Below are positions 35,246 through 44,472 of a stretch of DNA of 64,000 nt, piece by piece. The DNA lies in the NCBI RefSeq assembly GCF_044904665.1, contig NZ_JADIKM010000001.1, forward strand, positions 1,240,001 through 1,304,000, read 5' to 3'. This DNA comes from Dyella_A ginsengisoli. Its GTDB lineage: Bacteria > Pseudomonadota > Gammaproteobacteria > Xanthomonadales > Rhodanobacteraceae. The notes below the pieces were generated by a model, which did no database searches, had not been told where the DNA came from, and was given only the letters and a program-made list of their open reading frames with translations. The position numbers were made by a program, and so were the translations under genes. How positions within the stretch are numbered: position 1 is the first letter of the stretch; each line of letters begins with the position of its first letter.

Positions 35246-37654
35246 TCAGCGCGCGGGAACCAGGGTCATCGCGTGGGTCGGGGCGCCGGGCAGCAGGGGC
35301 GTGGGCCGGCCTTGCACCCAGTCCTCGTGGCCGGCGCCGAAGAACGGCGACAGCGGGTTGTCGCTCTGTCCGCCGGGCATGTGGAAGATCGCGCGGGTCT
35401 CGTGGCCGGGCGACACGTCCAGCCGCTCGGAGGCGCCGAAGCCGGGCGCGGCGACGCGCGGCAGGTTGCCGTCACCGGGCAGCGGCTGGTCCGGCATGTC
35501 GATGAAGCGGGCCAGCCAGCCGGGCAGGGCGCGCGCCAGCGGATGGTTCACCGCCGCGCGGTTGCGTTCGCCCCAGCGGCGTGCGGCGAGGCCGCCGGGC
35601 TGTTTTCCGAGCTCGTCGACCACCTGCTTCGCCGCGGCGAGCAGCAGCGCGTGCCAGTCGGCGTAGGCCGGATCGAGCAGGTGCTTCGGCTGCTGGTGCA
35701 CCAGCGTCCACACCGCCGCTTCCGGATCGCCCAGCCCGGGCCAGGTGAAGTCGGCGAAGCGCGCCTGCACGCGCGCCGCGAACGGCGCCAGCACGGCCGC
35801 ATGCACCCGCTCGCGGAAGGCGCGCACCAGGCGGTAGTCCACGCTGTCCACCGCGGCGCGGCCGCGCCAGGTGCCGGTGAGGTCGCGCAGTTGCACGAGC
35901 TGTGGATCGGTGCTGCCGGCCAAGGTCTGTTGCAGCAGCTGCTGCCAGCGGGTGAGCAGCACCGCGCGGGTGTCGAGCTGGATGTCGAGCAGGTCGGCGG
36001 GCGAGAAGCGTGCGCGCATGCGCAGGTCGTCGCGGATGGTCTGCGCGCGGGCGCCGAGGTCATGCCCGCCATTGCCCAGCAGGGCCAGGGCGGCGCCGTC
36101 GACGGTGCGGTTGTTGGCGGTCCACAGCCTACCGTCGGCCGGGTTCTCGATGCGCGGGTACTGCGCCGCGCTGGCCCAGCCGACCCAGCCGGTGCCCGGG
36201 CGCGACCAGTCGGCCGGCACCAGCGGATCGATGCCCTGGCGCAGCGGGATGCTGTTGCTGGCGATGGTCCAGCCGATATGCCCGGCGCTGTCGGCGACGA
36301 GCAGGTTCTGTGCCGGCATGCCCAGCGTGGGCGCGAGGTCGAGTGCGTGCGCCATGTCGGGCGCGCGTTCGAGCTGCATCAGGGCGAGGTTGTAGCCGCG
36401 CGGGCGATCGCCGGTCCACGCCAGCGCCAGCGGCGTGCCGTCGGTGTCGCTGGCGAGGATCGGGCCCCAGCGCGTGTCCTGCACCGTCATCGCGTGGTCG
36501 GGCCCGCCTTTCACGTGGATCGTTTCGTGGTGCGTGGCGATCGCCTCCCAGCCGTCCGGCGTGCGGTAGCGCGTCGCGTCCGCGGGATCGCGCTGCACGC
36601 GCACCCAGTCCTCCCAGTCGCCGTAGCTGTTGGTGAAGCCCCAGGCGACCTGGCCGTTGGAGCCGACCACCAGCGCCGGCGTGCCGGGCAGGGTGACGCC
36701 GCTGGCGTCGCGCCGGCCGTTGGGCGCGCCGGCATCCGGATAGCGCAGGCGGGCGCGGAACCACAGGTTCGGCACGCGCAGGCCCAGGTGCATGTCGTTG
36801 GCGAGCATCGCCGCGCCGTTGCCGGTGAGCGCGCCGGCCACCGCGAAGCTGTTGCTGCCGGGACGGGCATCGTCCAGCGCCGGTGCGAGCACGGCAGCGA
36901 GGTTCCTGCCGGCTGCGGACGCACCGCTGCGCAGGTCGAAGGTGGTCGCATCCGGCACCACCGGCACGCGCGACAGCGTGCCGGCGAGCGGCGCCTCCCA
37001 ATCCGGGTCGGGCGCAAGCAGGAAATCCACCACCGGGCGCGGCAGGGCGGCGCGCATCTGCGCGATGCGCAGCTCGCGCGTGTTGCCGCCATCGCTGTTG
37101 AGGTCCAGGTACATCGCCGCGATTACCAGCAGGCTGTCTTCCGACCGCCACGGCTGCGGCTGCGTACCGAGCAGGAAGTACTCCCACGGGCGCACGGCGA
37201 GATCCGCCAGCCCCGCGTTGACGCCGTCGCGGTAGCGGTCGAGCGTGCGGCGCTGATCGGCCGGCAGCTGCGCGTAGGCCTGCTCAACCACCGCGCGCAG
37301 GCGCAGGCGGCGATGCGCGATGTCGGTGTCCAGCGCGGCTTTGCCCACCAGTGCGGCCAGCTCGCCGGCCGGCAGCCGACGCATCAGGTCCATGGAGAAG
37401 TAGCGCTCCTGCGCGTGCACGTAGCCCAGCGCGTAGCTGAGGTCGTCGCGCGTGCTGCCCGCCAGCGTGGCGGTACCCAGCGCATCGCGGGTAATGCTGA
37501 CCGGGGCGCTCAGTCCCCGCGCGGCCACCTCGCCATCCAGCGCGGCGCGCCCGCGCGCCAGCAGCACCCACACGCCGATGCCGGCGGCGAGCATCAGCAG
37601 CACGAGGGCTACGAGCAGGCGGCGCGACCAGCGCCATACGGTCGCGCGCCTCAT
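35246..37654 (-). CDS. Penicillin-acylase family N-terminal nucleophile hydrolase
   Basis: An 802-residue Ntn-hydrolase of the penicillin amidase family, a group that includes acyl-homoserine-lactone acylases. An N-terminal hydrophobic segment (residues 12-33) is a signal peptide or anchor. The alpha subunit ends at the autocleavage site DDARPG, and the beta subunit begins SNSFAVAGALTG, with catalytic Ser267. Other conserved segments are MLANDMHLGLRVPNLWF and SNGQVAWGFTNSYGDW. Substrate unknown: quorum-quenching or beta-lactam-side-chain cleavage are both possible. The start overlaps the upstream lipoprotein gene by ATGA. Confidence 0.9.
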   Translation of the reverse strand: MRRATVWRWSRRLLVALVLLMLAAGIGVWVLLARGRAALDGEVAARGLSAPVSITRDALGTATLAGSTRDDLSYALGYVHAQERYFSMDLMRRLPAGELAALVGKAALDTDIAHRRLRLRAVVEQAYAQLPADQRRTLDRYRDGVNAGLADLAVRPWEYFLLGTQPQPWRSEDSLLVIAAMYLDLNSDGGNTRELRIAQMRAALPRPVVDFLLAPDPDWEAPLAGTLSRVPVVPDATTFDLRSGASAAGRNLAAVLAPALDDARPGSNSFAVAGALTGNGAAMLANDMHLGLRVPNLWFRARLRYPDAGAPNGRRDASGVTLPGTPALVVGSNGQVAWGFTNSYGDWEDWVRVQRDPADATRYRTPDGWEAIATHHETIHVKGGPDHAMTVQDTRWGPILASDTDGTPLALAWTGDRPRGYNLALMQLERAPDMAHALDLAPTLGMPAQNLLVADSAGHIGWTIASNSIPLRQGIDPLVPADWSRPGTGWVGWASAAQYPRIENPADGRLWTANNRTVDGAALALLGNGGHDLGARAQTIRDDLRMRARFSPADLLDIQLDTRAVLLTRWQQLLQQTLAGSTDPQLVQLRDLTGTWRGRAAVDSVDYRLVRAFRERVHAAVLAPFAARVQARFADFTWPGLGDPEAAVWTLVHQQPKHLLDPAYADWHALLLAAAKQVVDELGKQPGGLAARRWGERNRAAVNHPLARALPGWLARFIDMPDQPLPGDGNLPRVAAPGFGASERLDVSPGHETRAIFHMPGGQSDNPLSPFFGAGHEDWVQGRPTPLLPGAPTHAMTLVPAR

Positions 37655-38460
37655 GAATCGCTGAATACCGCGAAGATGCCGGCGTACGGCTTGAGCATGA
37701 ACGAGGGCGCGCCGCTATAGCCTTCGCCGTCCACGTAGAACTGCGAGATCGAGCCGTCCAGATACAGCGCGTCGCGGCAGCCCAGGCCGTCGCGGAACAG
37801 TCGCGCGAAGGTGTGGAAGTTCACCGGCGTCTCGCTCACCGCGAACACCACGCGGGTGGGCGTCCTGGCGCAGACGCCGCTGCGCCATTTCATGCTGGAG
37901 GAGTCGTCGACGAACTGCCCGTTGAGCTGGCCGTCGATCACCAGCATCGGGCCGGACTGCGTGGCCAGCGCCGCGGACTTGCCATCGGCCTTGAACGCCT
38001 CGGTGGTGCGTACGGCGGCGCGGCCGTCGGCGTACACCGCGAACACGCCGTTGGGCTGCAGCGAAAAGTTGCCGGCCGCCGGATTGCCGCGCGCGCGGTT
38101 CAGCGGCACCAGCGTGCGTCCGCCTTCCACGTACAAACCCAGCGGAGCGTCCTTGTGGTCGTAGATACCGGCGTTGGCGGCGAACAACAGCCGTTTGCCG
38201 TGGCGCGCGCCCCATTGCTGCAGGGCGTCGATGCTGCCGTAGGGCTGGCCGTCATCCGGATTGCGCCAGTGCAGGCTCAGGCTCTGCCGCGTCAGGTCGA
38301 CGCTCACCACGTGGAAACGCTGGCCGTCGAACTCGCGCTCGTCGCTGTCCAGCGCGCGGGCGCGCGACGCGCAGCCGACCAGCGTGGCGAGCAGCAGCGC
38401 GGCGCCAAGCAGCGGGCGCCAGCGGGAAAACGTCGAAACCGGTGCGGGCGATACAGGCAT
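37651..38460 (-). CDS. Phosphodiester glycosidase-like (DUF2233) lipoprotein
   Basis: A 269-residue protein with a lipoprotein signal (LLLATLVGCAS, lipobox Cys). The mature domain matches the NAGPA/DUF2233 fold of phosphodiester glycosidases: AANAGIYD, NFSLQPNGVFAVYADG, QSGPMLVIDGQLN, and ALYLDGSISQFYVDG near the end. The start MPVSPAPVSTFS was taken because the signal begins there; a longer upstream frame is unlike anything. Its stop overlaps the acylase start, so the two are translationally coupled. A common role in processing an envelope or signal substrate is a guess. Confidence 0.82.
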   Translation of the reverse strand: MPVSPAPVSTFSRWRPLLGAALLLATLVGCASRARALDSDEREFDGQRFHVVSVDLTRQSLSLHWRNPDDGQPYGSIDALQQWGARHGKRLLFAANAGIYDHKDAPLGLYVEGGRTLVPLNRARGNPAAGNFSLQPNGVFAVYADGRAAVRTTEAFKADGKSAALATQSGPMLVIDGQLNGQFVDDSSSMKWRSGVCARTPTRVVFAVSETPVNFHTFARLFRDGLGCRDALYLDGSISQFYVDGEGYSGAPSFMLKPYAGIFAVFSDS

Positions 38461-38566
38461 TCCCCGATGGTCGCCGGGCAATGCGGTGCGACGCAAGCGC
38501 TGCCGTCGGCGCGGTTCAGTCGGTGCGGTCTGCAGCGCTACACTTTGCGCTTTGCCGGCGCCCGCC

Positions 38567-39055
38567 ATGCCTTACTGCCCCATCGTCGCCACGCTCGGAT
38601 ACGTGCTCTCGCCCGATCGCCGCCGGGTATTGATGATCCACCGCAATGCGCGGGCGGACGACCAGCACCTGGGCAAGTACAACGGCCTCGGCGGCAAGAT
38701 GGAGCCGGGCGAGGACGCCGCCGCCTGCATGCGCCGCGAAATCCGCGAGGAGGCCGGCATCGAGTGCATCGCGATGCAATTGCGCGGCACCCTCAACTGG
38801 CCCGGCTTCGGCAAGCAGGGCGAGGACTGGCTGGGTTTCATCTTCGTCATCGACGCCTTCGAAGGCACGCCGCTGCAGACCAATCCGGAAGGCACGCTGG
38901 AGTGGGTCGAGCGCGATCGACTGATGGAACTGCCGATGTGGGAAGGCGACCGCCACTTTCTGCCGCTGGTGTTCGACGACGACCCGCGTCCGTTCCACGG
39001 CGTGATGCCGTACAAGGACGGCCGCATGCAGTCGTGGTCGTTCTCCCGCCTGTGA
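38567..39055 (+). CDS. NUDIX hydrolase
   Basis: A 162-residue MutT-like hydrolase. The Nudix box GGKMEPGEDAAACMRREIRE(EAG) matches G-x5-E-x7-REUxEExGU exactly. It begins MPYCPIVATLGYVLSPDRRR and has the family-typical W-rich C-terminus. The sequence type resembles 8-oxo-dGTP diphosphatase-like NUDIX proteins, but the substrate is not certain. It is divergent from the DUF2233 gene and overlaps the next gene by GTGA. Confidence 0.87.
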   Translation: MPYCPIVATLGYVLSPDRRRVLMIHRNARADDQHLGKYNGLGGKMEPGEDAAACMRREIREEAGIECIAMQLRGTLNWPGFGKQGEDWLGFIFVIDAFEGTPLQTNPEGTLEWVERDRLMELPMWEGDRHFLPLVFDDDPRPFHGVMPYKDGRMQSWSFSRL

Positions 39056-39468
39056 ACGGCGAAGACCGGCGTATCCGCATCGTCGCTGCGGTGATTCGCG
39101 ATGAGACTGGTCGCGTGCTGCTGGTGCGCAAGCGCGGGGCGACGGTGTTCCAGCAACCGGGAGGCAAGCGCGATCCGTATGACGCAGACGACCTCGCCAC
39201 GCTGGCCCGCGAGCTGCGCGAGGAACTGGGCGTCACGCTGGTGCCCGGCTCGGCCCGCCATCTATGGCGCGCCAGCGCGCCGGCGGCGAACGAACCCGGG
39301 CATACGGTCGAAGGCGAGGTCTACGCGGTGGAGGTGGCCGGCGACATCCGCGCCCAGGCCGAAATCGAAGAGCTGCGCTGGATCGATCCGGCGGCGCCGG
39401 GCGACCTGCCGATCGCGCGGCTCAGCCGCGAGCACATCCTGCCGCGGCTGCCCGTTGCACGCCCATGA
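39052..39468 (+). CDS. Second NUDIX-domain protein
   Basis: A 138-residue NUDIX-fold protein starting at a GTG that overlaps the stop of the previous NUDIX gene. It has PGGKRDPYDADDLATLAREL followed by REELGV: the second half of the Nudix box is intact, but the first half is one residue longer and has Asp/Ala where Glu is expected. Activity may therefore be altered. The two NUDIX genes look like an operon of distant paralogues. Substrate unknown. Confidence 0.8.
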   Translation: MNGEDRRIRIVAAVIRDETGRVLLVRKRGATVFQQPGGKRDPYDADDLATLARELREELGVTLVPGSARHLWRASAPAANEPGHTVEGEVYAVEVAGDIRAQAEIEELRWIDPAAPGDLPIARLSREHILPRLPVARP

Positions 39469-39557
39469 CATGCGGCGGCTTTGATCGCTCGGTCAACACG
39501 CGTTGATTCTCTGGGCGGTGACTCGCCCTGGTCATCGGGTTGCGCTCGGCGAATCCT

Positions 39558-40004
39558 TCATGGACGCCCGAAGCGGCGACCGTCGTGATCGAAATGCCCC
39601 TGGCCGGCGCCGATCGAGATGCTCACGCCGCCGGTGGGGTGGTCGCAGTCGCCGAAGGCCTTGGAGAGGTTGACCGTGCCGGTCTGGTAATTGCCGCTGA
39701 CGTGGCTGCCGGCGACCACGCCCATGCCGACGCTGCCGTGGACCTGGGCCTTGTTGTAGGTGGCGTCGTCGCAGTCATCCACGGTGTCGTCCGCGGCGAG
39801 ACTCGCGTCGGTGGTGCCGCTGGTGTCGCCGTAGTAGACGCCGGGAGCGGTGCTTGCAGTGGCGGGTTTGACCGCGCTGCTGCTCGCTGCGGGAGCGGCG
39901 CTGGGCGGGAGCTTGAGGTTGAGCGGCCGATCCGCGCTCTGCGCCGCCGCGGACGTGGCGAGCGCGCTGGCAAGGAGCAGGCCGAGGGTTCGATGGATGG
40001 TCAT
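39558..40004 (-). CDS. Small secreted protein, unknown
   Basis: A 148-residue protein with a signal peptide (MTIHRTLGLLLASALATSAAAQ). The mature part has an Ala/Ser/Pro-rich linker followed by a Gly/Asp-rich region (YYGDTSGTTDASLAADD, GSVGMGVVAGSHVSGNY, and GGVSISIGAGQGHFDHDGRR). I recognise no domain. It could be an outer-membrane or periplasmic glycine-rich protein; real coding is supported by the clear signal peptide. Confidence 0.55.
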   Translation of the reverse strand: MTIHRTLGLLLASALATSAAAQSADRPLNLKLPPSAAPAASSSAVKPATASTAPGVYYGDTSGTTDASLAADDTVDDCDDATYNKAQVHGSVGMGVVAGSHVSGNYQTGTVNLSKAFGDCDHPTGGVSISIGAGQGHFDHDGRRFGRP

Positions 40005-40128
40005 GTGCGCTCCGCGGGTGATGCCGTGTCAACGCGTGGGGACGCGGCGCGTGCACAGCCATGCTTTGGGTGCCGCGATGGCGGGAAGTTCCTGCCCTCG
40101 CTACGACGCCGGCGATCCCTGCAACCCA

Positions 40129-40211
40129 CTGTAGGAGCCCGATCGCGGGCGATGCCCTGGCTCTGATGTCGCATCAAGGCAAAAGCATCGCCCGCGAGCG
40201 GGCTCCTACAG
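40129..40211. repeat. REP-like inverted repeat, copy 1
   Basis: An 83-bp element with ends CTGTAGGAGCCC and GGGCTCCTACAG, each followed inward by a CGCGGGCGATGC-type arm. It lies in the gap before the parC stop and belongs to the same family as 43440-43519 and 54693-54778. Confidence 0.85.
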
Positions 40212-40232
40212 GGCGGTGTGGTACCGGTGGGG

Positions 40233-42470
40233 TCAGCCGCTGGTCTCGATCCGCTCCACCCGGCGCAGGCCGCGCGGCAGCACGCCGCCGCGGCTGGCGC
40301 GGTTGCCGCCGTACTCCACCAGGTCGGCCCACTTCAGCGTGAGCTTGCGCTGGCCGGCGTACATCGTGACCTCGCCCTTGCCTTCGGCCACCACAGCTAC
40401 CCCGACCACGCGTTCACCCTCCGCCAACTGCTTCTTCGGGATCTCGATCAGCTTGTTGCCCTTGCCCTTGTCCAGCTCCGGCAGTTCGGCCACCGAGAAC
40501 ATCAGCAGGTGGCCCTCGCTGGTGACCACCACGATGCGGTCGCGCGCGGGATCGGCGCTGGCCTGTGGCGCCAGCACCTTCGCGCCGTCGCTGAGGCTGA
40601 TGATCTGCTTGCCGGCCTTGTTGCGGCCGGTGAGCGCCTCGAAGCGGGTGACGAAGCCGTAGCCGAAATCAGTGGCGAGGATCAGCCGGGTGTCGTTGTC
40701 GCCGGCGGCCAGCGCGTCGAAGCTGGCACCGGCCGGCGGCGTGAAGCGACCGGTCAGCGGCTCGCCGTTGCCGCGTGCCGAGGGCAGGGTATGTGCCGCG
40801 GTGGAATAGCTGCGGCCGGTGGAGTCGATCACCGCGATCTGCTGCGTGGTGCGCGCCTTCACCGCAGCGAGCAGGCCGTCGCCTTCACGGTAGTTGAGGC
40901 CTTCGGCATCCACGTCGTGGCCCTTGCCGGCGCGGATCCAGCCCTTCTGGCTCAGCACCACGGTCACCGGCTCGCTCGCCACCAGCGCGCTCTCGTCCAG
41001 CGCCTGCGCGGTTTCACGCTGCACCAGCGGCGAGCGGCGGGCGTCGCCGTACTTGGCGGCGTCGGCGTTGAGTTCCTGCTTGATCAGGCCCTTCAGCTTG
41101 GCCGGCGACTTCAGGAGCACGTTGATGCGCGCGCGCTCCTCCTCGAGCTGGTTGGCCTCGGCGGTGATCTTCATTTCCTCGAGCCGGGCCAGCTGGCGCA
41201 GCTTGGTCTCGAGGATGTAATCGGTCTGCTCGTCGCTGAGTCGGAAGCGGCTCATCAGCACCGGCTTGGGCTCGTCCTCGGTGCGGACGATGCGGATCAC
41301 CTCGTCCAGGTTGAGGTAGGCGATGCGCAAGCCTTCCAGCAGGTGCAGGCGGCGCTCCACCTTGCCCAGTTGATGCTCCAGACGACGGGTGACCGTGGTG
41401 GTGCGGAAGCTCAGCCACTCGGTGAGGATGCGCTTGAGATCCTTCACCTGCGGGCGGCCGTCCAGGCCGATCATGTTGAGGTTGACCCGGAAGCTCTTTT
41501 CCAGGTCGGTGGTGGCGAACAGGTGCTGCATCATCTCGTCGGTGTCGACGCGGTTGGAGCGCGGCACGATCACCAGGCGGATCGGGTTCTCGTGGTCGGA
41601 CTCGTCGCGCAGGTCCTCGATCATCGGCAGCTTCTTGGCGCGCATCTGCGCGGCGATCTGCTCGAGGATCTTCGACGGGCTGACCTGGTGCGGCAGCGCG
41701 GTGATCACCACGTTGCCGTCTTCCACGCCGTACACCGCGCGGGCGCGCAGCGAGCCGCCGCCGGTGGTGTAGATGGCCAGCAGCTCCTTGCGCGGGGTGA
41801 TGATCTCCGCCTCGGTGGGGTAATCCGGGCCGAGCACGTGCTCGGCCAGATCCGCCACGGTGGCGTCCGGGTCGTCCAGTAGGCGGATGCAGGCGCTCGC
41901 CACTTCGCGCAGGTTGTGCGGCGGGATGTCGGTGGCCATGCCCACGGCGATGCCCATCGAGCCGTTGAGCAGCACGTGCGGCACGCGTGCCGGCAGCCAG
42001 CTCGGCTCGTCCATGGTGCCGTCGAAGTTCGGTACCCAGTCGACGGTGCCGTGGCCCAGCTCGCCCAGCAGCGCCTCGGCGATCGGGCTGAGCTTGCTCT
42101 CGGTGTAGCGCATCGCGGCGAAGCTCTTGGGATCGTCCGGCGAGCCGAAGTTGCCCTGGCCGTCGACCAGCGGATAGCGGTACGAGAACGGCTGTGCCAT
42201 CAGCACCATCGCTTCGTAGCAGGAGCTGTCGCCGTGCGGGTGGAACTTGCCGATCACGTCGCCGATGGTGCGCGCCGATTTCTTCGGCTTGGCGCTGGCC
42301 GCCAGGCCCAGCTCGCTCATCGCGTAGATGATGCGCCGCTGCACCGGTTTCAGGCCGTCGCCGACGAAGGGCAGGGCGCGGTCGAGCACCACGTACATCG
42401 AATAGTCGAGGTAGGCGCGCTCGGCGTATTCCTTCAGCGGGATCTGTTCGTAATTGGCTTGCAGGTTCAT
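40233..42470 (-). CDS. parC: DNA topoisomerase IV subunit A
   Basis: Decatenates daughter chromosomes together with ParE. The 745-residue protein begins MNLQANYEQIPLKEYAERAY and has the catalytic Tyr122 in AAMRYTESKL. The quinolone-resistance region HPHGDSSCYEAM keeps the susceptible-type Ser and Glu. A C-terminal beta-pinwheel ends with LKWADLVEYGGNRASRGG. The long frame upstream of the ATG translates another region and is not family-like. parE is not in the window. Confidence 0.96.
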   Translation of the reverse strand: MNLQANYEQIPLKEYAERAYLDYSMYVVLDRALPFVGDGLKPVQRRIIYAMSELGLAASAKPKKSARTIGDVIGKFHPHGDSSCYEAMVLMAQPFSYRYPLVDGQGNFGSPDDPKSFAAMRYTESKLSPIAEALLGELGHGTVDWVPNFDGTMDEPSWLPARVPHVLLNGSMGIAVGMATDIPPHNLREVASACIRLLDDPDATVADLAEHVLGPDYPTEAEIITPRKELLAIYTTGGGSLRARAVYGVEDGNVVITALPHQVSPSKILEQIAAQMRAKKLPMIEDLRDESDHENPIRLVIVPRSNRVDTDEMMQHLFATTDLEKSFRVNLNMIGLDGRPQVKDLKRILTEWLSFRTTTVTRRLEHQLGKVERRLHLLEGLRIAYLNLDEVIRIVRTEDEPKPVLMSRFRLSDEQTDYILETKLRQLARLEEMKITAEANQLEEERARINVLLKSPAKLKGLIKQELNADAAKYGDARRSPLVQRETAQALDESALVASEPVTVVLSQKGWIRAGKGHDVDAEGLNYREGDGLLAAVKARTTQQIAVIDSTGRSYSTAAHTLPSARGNGEPLTGRFTPPAGASFDALAAGDNDTRLILATDFGYGFVTRFEALTGRNKAGKQIISLSDGAKVLAPQASADPARDRIVVVTSEGHLLMFSVAELPELDKGKGNKLIEIPKKQLAEGERVVGVAVVAEGKGEVTMYAGQRKLTLKWADLVEYGGNRASRGGVLPRGLRRVERIETSG

Positions 42471-42657
42471 TTTTTCGATCAATCGATAAGCGCGCCGGCG
42501 GCGCGGACAGCCGGTCGATGGTGCCAGAACGGGCCGGGGGGTGACAGCTTGCGCGGGACAGGTTGCCGTGCTGCCGTCGCACGGGCTGCGCCGGCGGCGC
42601 TGGCCGGTGAGCGGAGCGCTCGGTATCGTGGCGGCTTTGCCCGCCGCCCCCCGATCC

Positions 42658-43443
42658 ATGCCGTCATCCCGCCTGCTCGGCCCTGCCGATCCCGCCCCGT
42701 TCACCGTGCATCGCGCCGACGGCGCCTCGCCGTTCCTGCTCACCTGCGACCACGCCGGTCGCGCGGTGCCCGCCGCGCTGGGCGACCTGGGCGTGCCGGC
42801 ACCGGAGTGGGACCGCCACATCGCCTGGGACATCGGCGCGGCCGGCATGGCGCAGGTGATGGCCGAGGCGCTGGACGCGTGGCTGATCTGCCAGACCTAC
42901 TCGCGGCTGGTGATCGACTGCAACCGTCCGCTGAATGCGCCCGGCTCGATCGTCAGCCGCAGCGAGCGCACTGAGGTGCCGGGCAACCGCGATCTTTCCG
43001 TCGAGGCGATCGCCGCCCGGCGTGGCGAGATCTTCGCGCCCTACCACCAGCGCACGGTGCAGGAGCTGGATCGCCGCGCCGCCGCCGGGCAGCCGACGAT
43101 CCTGGTCACCGTGCACAGCTTCACGCCAGTATTCATGGACGATGCCCGCGCCTGGGAGCTGGGCGTGCTGTACCAGCGCGACGCGCGGCTGGCGCATCCG
43201 CTGCTGGAGGTGATGCGCGCCGACGGCTGGCGCGTGGGCGACAACCAGCCGTATGCGGTGACCGATGCCACCGACTACGCGATTCCGGTGTATGGCGAGC
43301 AGCGCGGCCTGCCGCACGTGGAGCTGGAGGTGCGCCAGGACCTTATTGCCGATGCCGACGGCCAGCACGTGTGGGGCGAGCGCATGGCCGGATGGCTGGT
43401 GCGCGCGGCGGAGCTTGCCGGCCTGCTTCCCCCGCCTCGGTAG
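42658..43443 (+). CDS. N-formylglutamate amidohydrolase-family protein
   Basis: A 261-residue protein of the HutG/FGase family, zinc-dependent hydrolases that cleave N-formylglutamate or related amides. Conserved parts are LLTCDHAGRAVPAALG, DCNRPLNAPGSI, PYHQRTVQELDRR, VTVHSFTPVF and HVELEVRQDLI. No histidine-utilisation genes are nearby, so the physiological substrate is unclear. The start MPSSRLLG was preferred over an ATG 39 codons upstream. Its TAG stop lies in the first arm of a palindromic repeat. Confidence 0.85.
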   Translation: MPSSRLLGPADPAPFTVHRADGASPFLLTCDHAGRAVPAALGDLGVPAPEWDRHIAWDIGAAGMAQVMAEALDAWLICQTYSRLVIDCNRPLNAPGSIVSRSERTEVPGNRDLSVEAIAARRGEIFAPYHQRTVQELDRRAAAGQPTILVTVHSFTPVFMDDARAWELGVLYQRDARLAHPLLEVMRADGWRVGDNQPYAVTDATDYAIPVYGEQRGLPHVELEVRQDLIADADGQHVWGERMAGWLVRAAELAGLLPPPR

Positions 43444-43519
43444 GAGCCCGCTCGCGGGCGATGCTCTGGCTGTGGGGTGGTTTCAGAGCGGAAGGCATCG
43501 CCCGCGAGCGGGCTCCTAC
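43440..43519. repeat. REP-like inverted repeat, copy 2, lying between two converging genes
   Basis: An 80-bp element with ends GTAGGAGCCC and GGGCTCCTAC and inner arms CGCTCGCGGGCGATGC/GCATCGCCCGCGAGCG. Its left TAG is the stop of the gene at 42658-43443. Its right CTA is, on the minus strand, the TAG stop of the TraB-like gene at 43516-44391. It can also form a strong hairpin that would act on both transcripts. Confidence 0.88.
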
Positions 43520-44391
43520 ATGGCCGGGACGCGGGCGCTGCTGATGCCGAGCTTTTGCAGCTGCGCCTGCACGCTGTCGGGGCCGGCCAGGTGGGCGGCG
43601 CCCACCGCGATGAACACTGTGCCGGGCGTGTCGAGCATGGCCTTGATGCGGCCGGCCCAGACGGCGTTTCGCTGGACCAGCAGGCGCTGGTAAAGCGCGG
43701 GCGTCTCGCGCTTCATCAGCTCGTTTTCGAGCCGGGCGATGGCCGCGTCGTCGCCAGCCTGCCAGGCGTCGAGCAAGGCCTGCAGTTCCACGCTGGCGTG
43801 ATCGGCCTCGTGCACCGTCTGGCGCAGCATGTCCAGCTGCAGTCGGGTCGGCATGTCGGCGAGGAAGTGGATCTGCTCCTCGGCGGTTTCCAGCGCACGC
43901 ACCGGTTTGCCCGCCTTGGCCATCATGTCGCGGAGCTGGCGGTCGACGCCGCGGGCCGGGTCCAGGCCGGCCTTGGTCAGCGGCGCCAGCGTCAACGTCA
44001 GCGTGGCCAGCCAGGGGCGCATCACGTTGAGCGCGGTGGTGCCGGGCAGGCCGGCCTTGCGGGCCGCGAGGTCCAGCCGGTGGAAGTCGCCGGACGAGAG
44101 CAGGCTGGACAGCGGATGCGCCGCATCGATACCCAGCCGCAGCACCAGCGCGGTCATGTTGGCGGGATTGTCGTCGGTGATCTCCACTACCAGCGCGTCG
44201 CTTTGCGCCAGCGCGCGGTCTAGCGCGGGATAGTGCCAGTCGGCGTCTTTCGGCAGCAGGTGGATGGTGCCGAACAGGTACAGCGTGGTGTCCGCATCCT
44301 TCACCACCCACAGCGCCGGCTTGGCGAGGATGGCGGTGGGCAGCAGCAGGACCAGGCAGACCAGTGCCCGTGCGATCAAGGGTGACTTCAT
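43516..44391 (-). CDS. TraB/GumN-family secreted protein
   Basis: A 291-residue protein with a signal peptide (MKSPLIARALVCLVLLLPTA, cleaved near ILAKPA). The TraB/PrgY/GumN fold is shown by LYLFGTIHLLPKDADWHYP, with the GTIH motif, and by VFIAVGAAHLAGPDSVQAQL, with the GxxH motif near the end. Members are thought to be membrane-linked metal proteases or pheromone inhibitors, but the role here is unknown. The ATG at 44391 puts the signal peptide at the N-terminus. The stop codon is supplied by the adjacent repeat. Confidence 0.85.
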   Translation of the reverse strand: MKSPLIARALVCLVLLLPTAILAKPALWVVKDADTTLYLFGTIHLLPKDADWHYPALDRALAQSDALVVEITDDNPANMTALVLRLGIDAAHPLSSLLSSGDFHRLDLAARKAGLPGTTALNVMRPWLATLTLTLAPLTKAGLDPARGVDRQLRDMMAKAGKPVRALETAEEQIHFLADMPTRLQLDMLRQTVHEADHASVELQALLDAWQAGDDAAIARLENELMKRETPALYQRLLVQRNAVWAGRIKAMLDTPGTVFIAVGAAHLAGPDSVQAQLQKLGISSARVPAM

Positions 44392-44472
44392 GGGGCCAGT
44401 GTCAGCGCAAGCTTGTGGCCGGTTCAATCCCCGTCGGCGGCGGAGCCATACGACGGCCCGCGATATCGCGCC

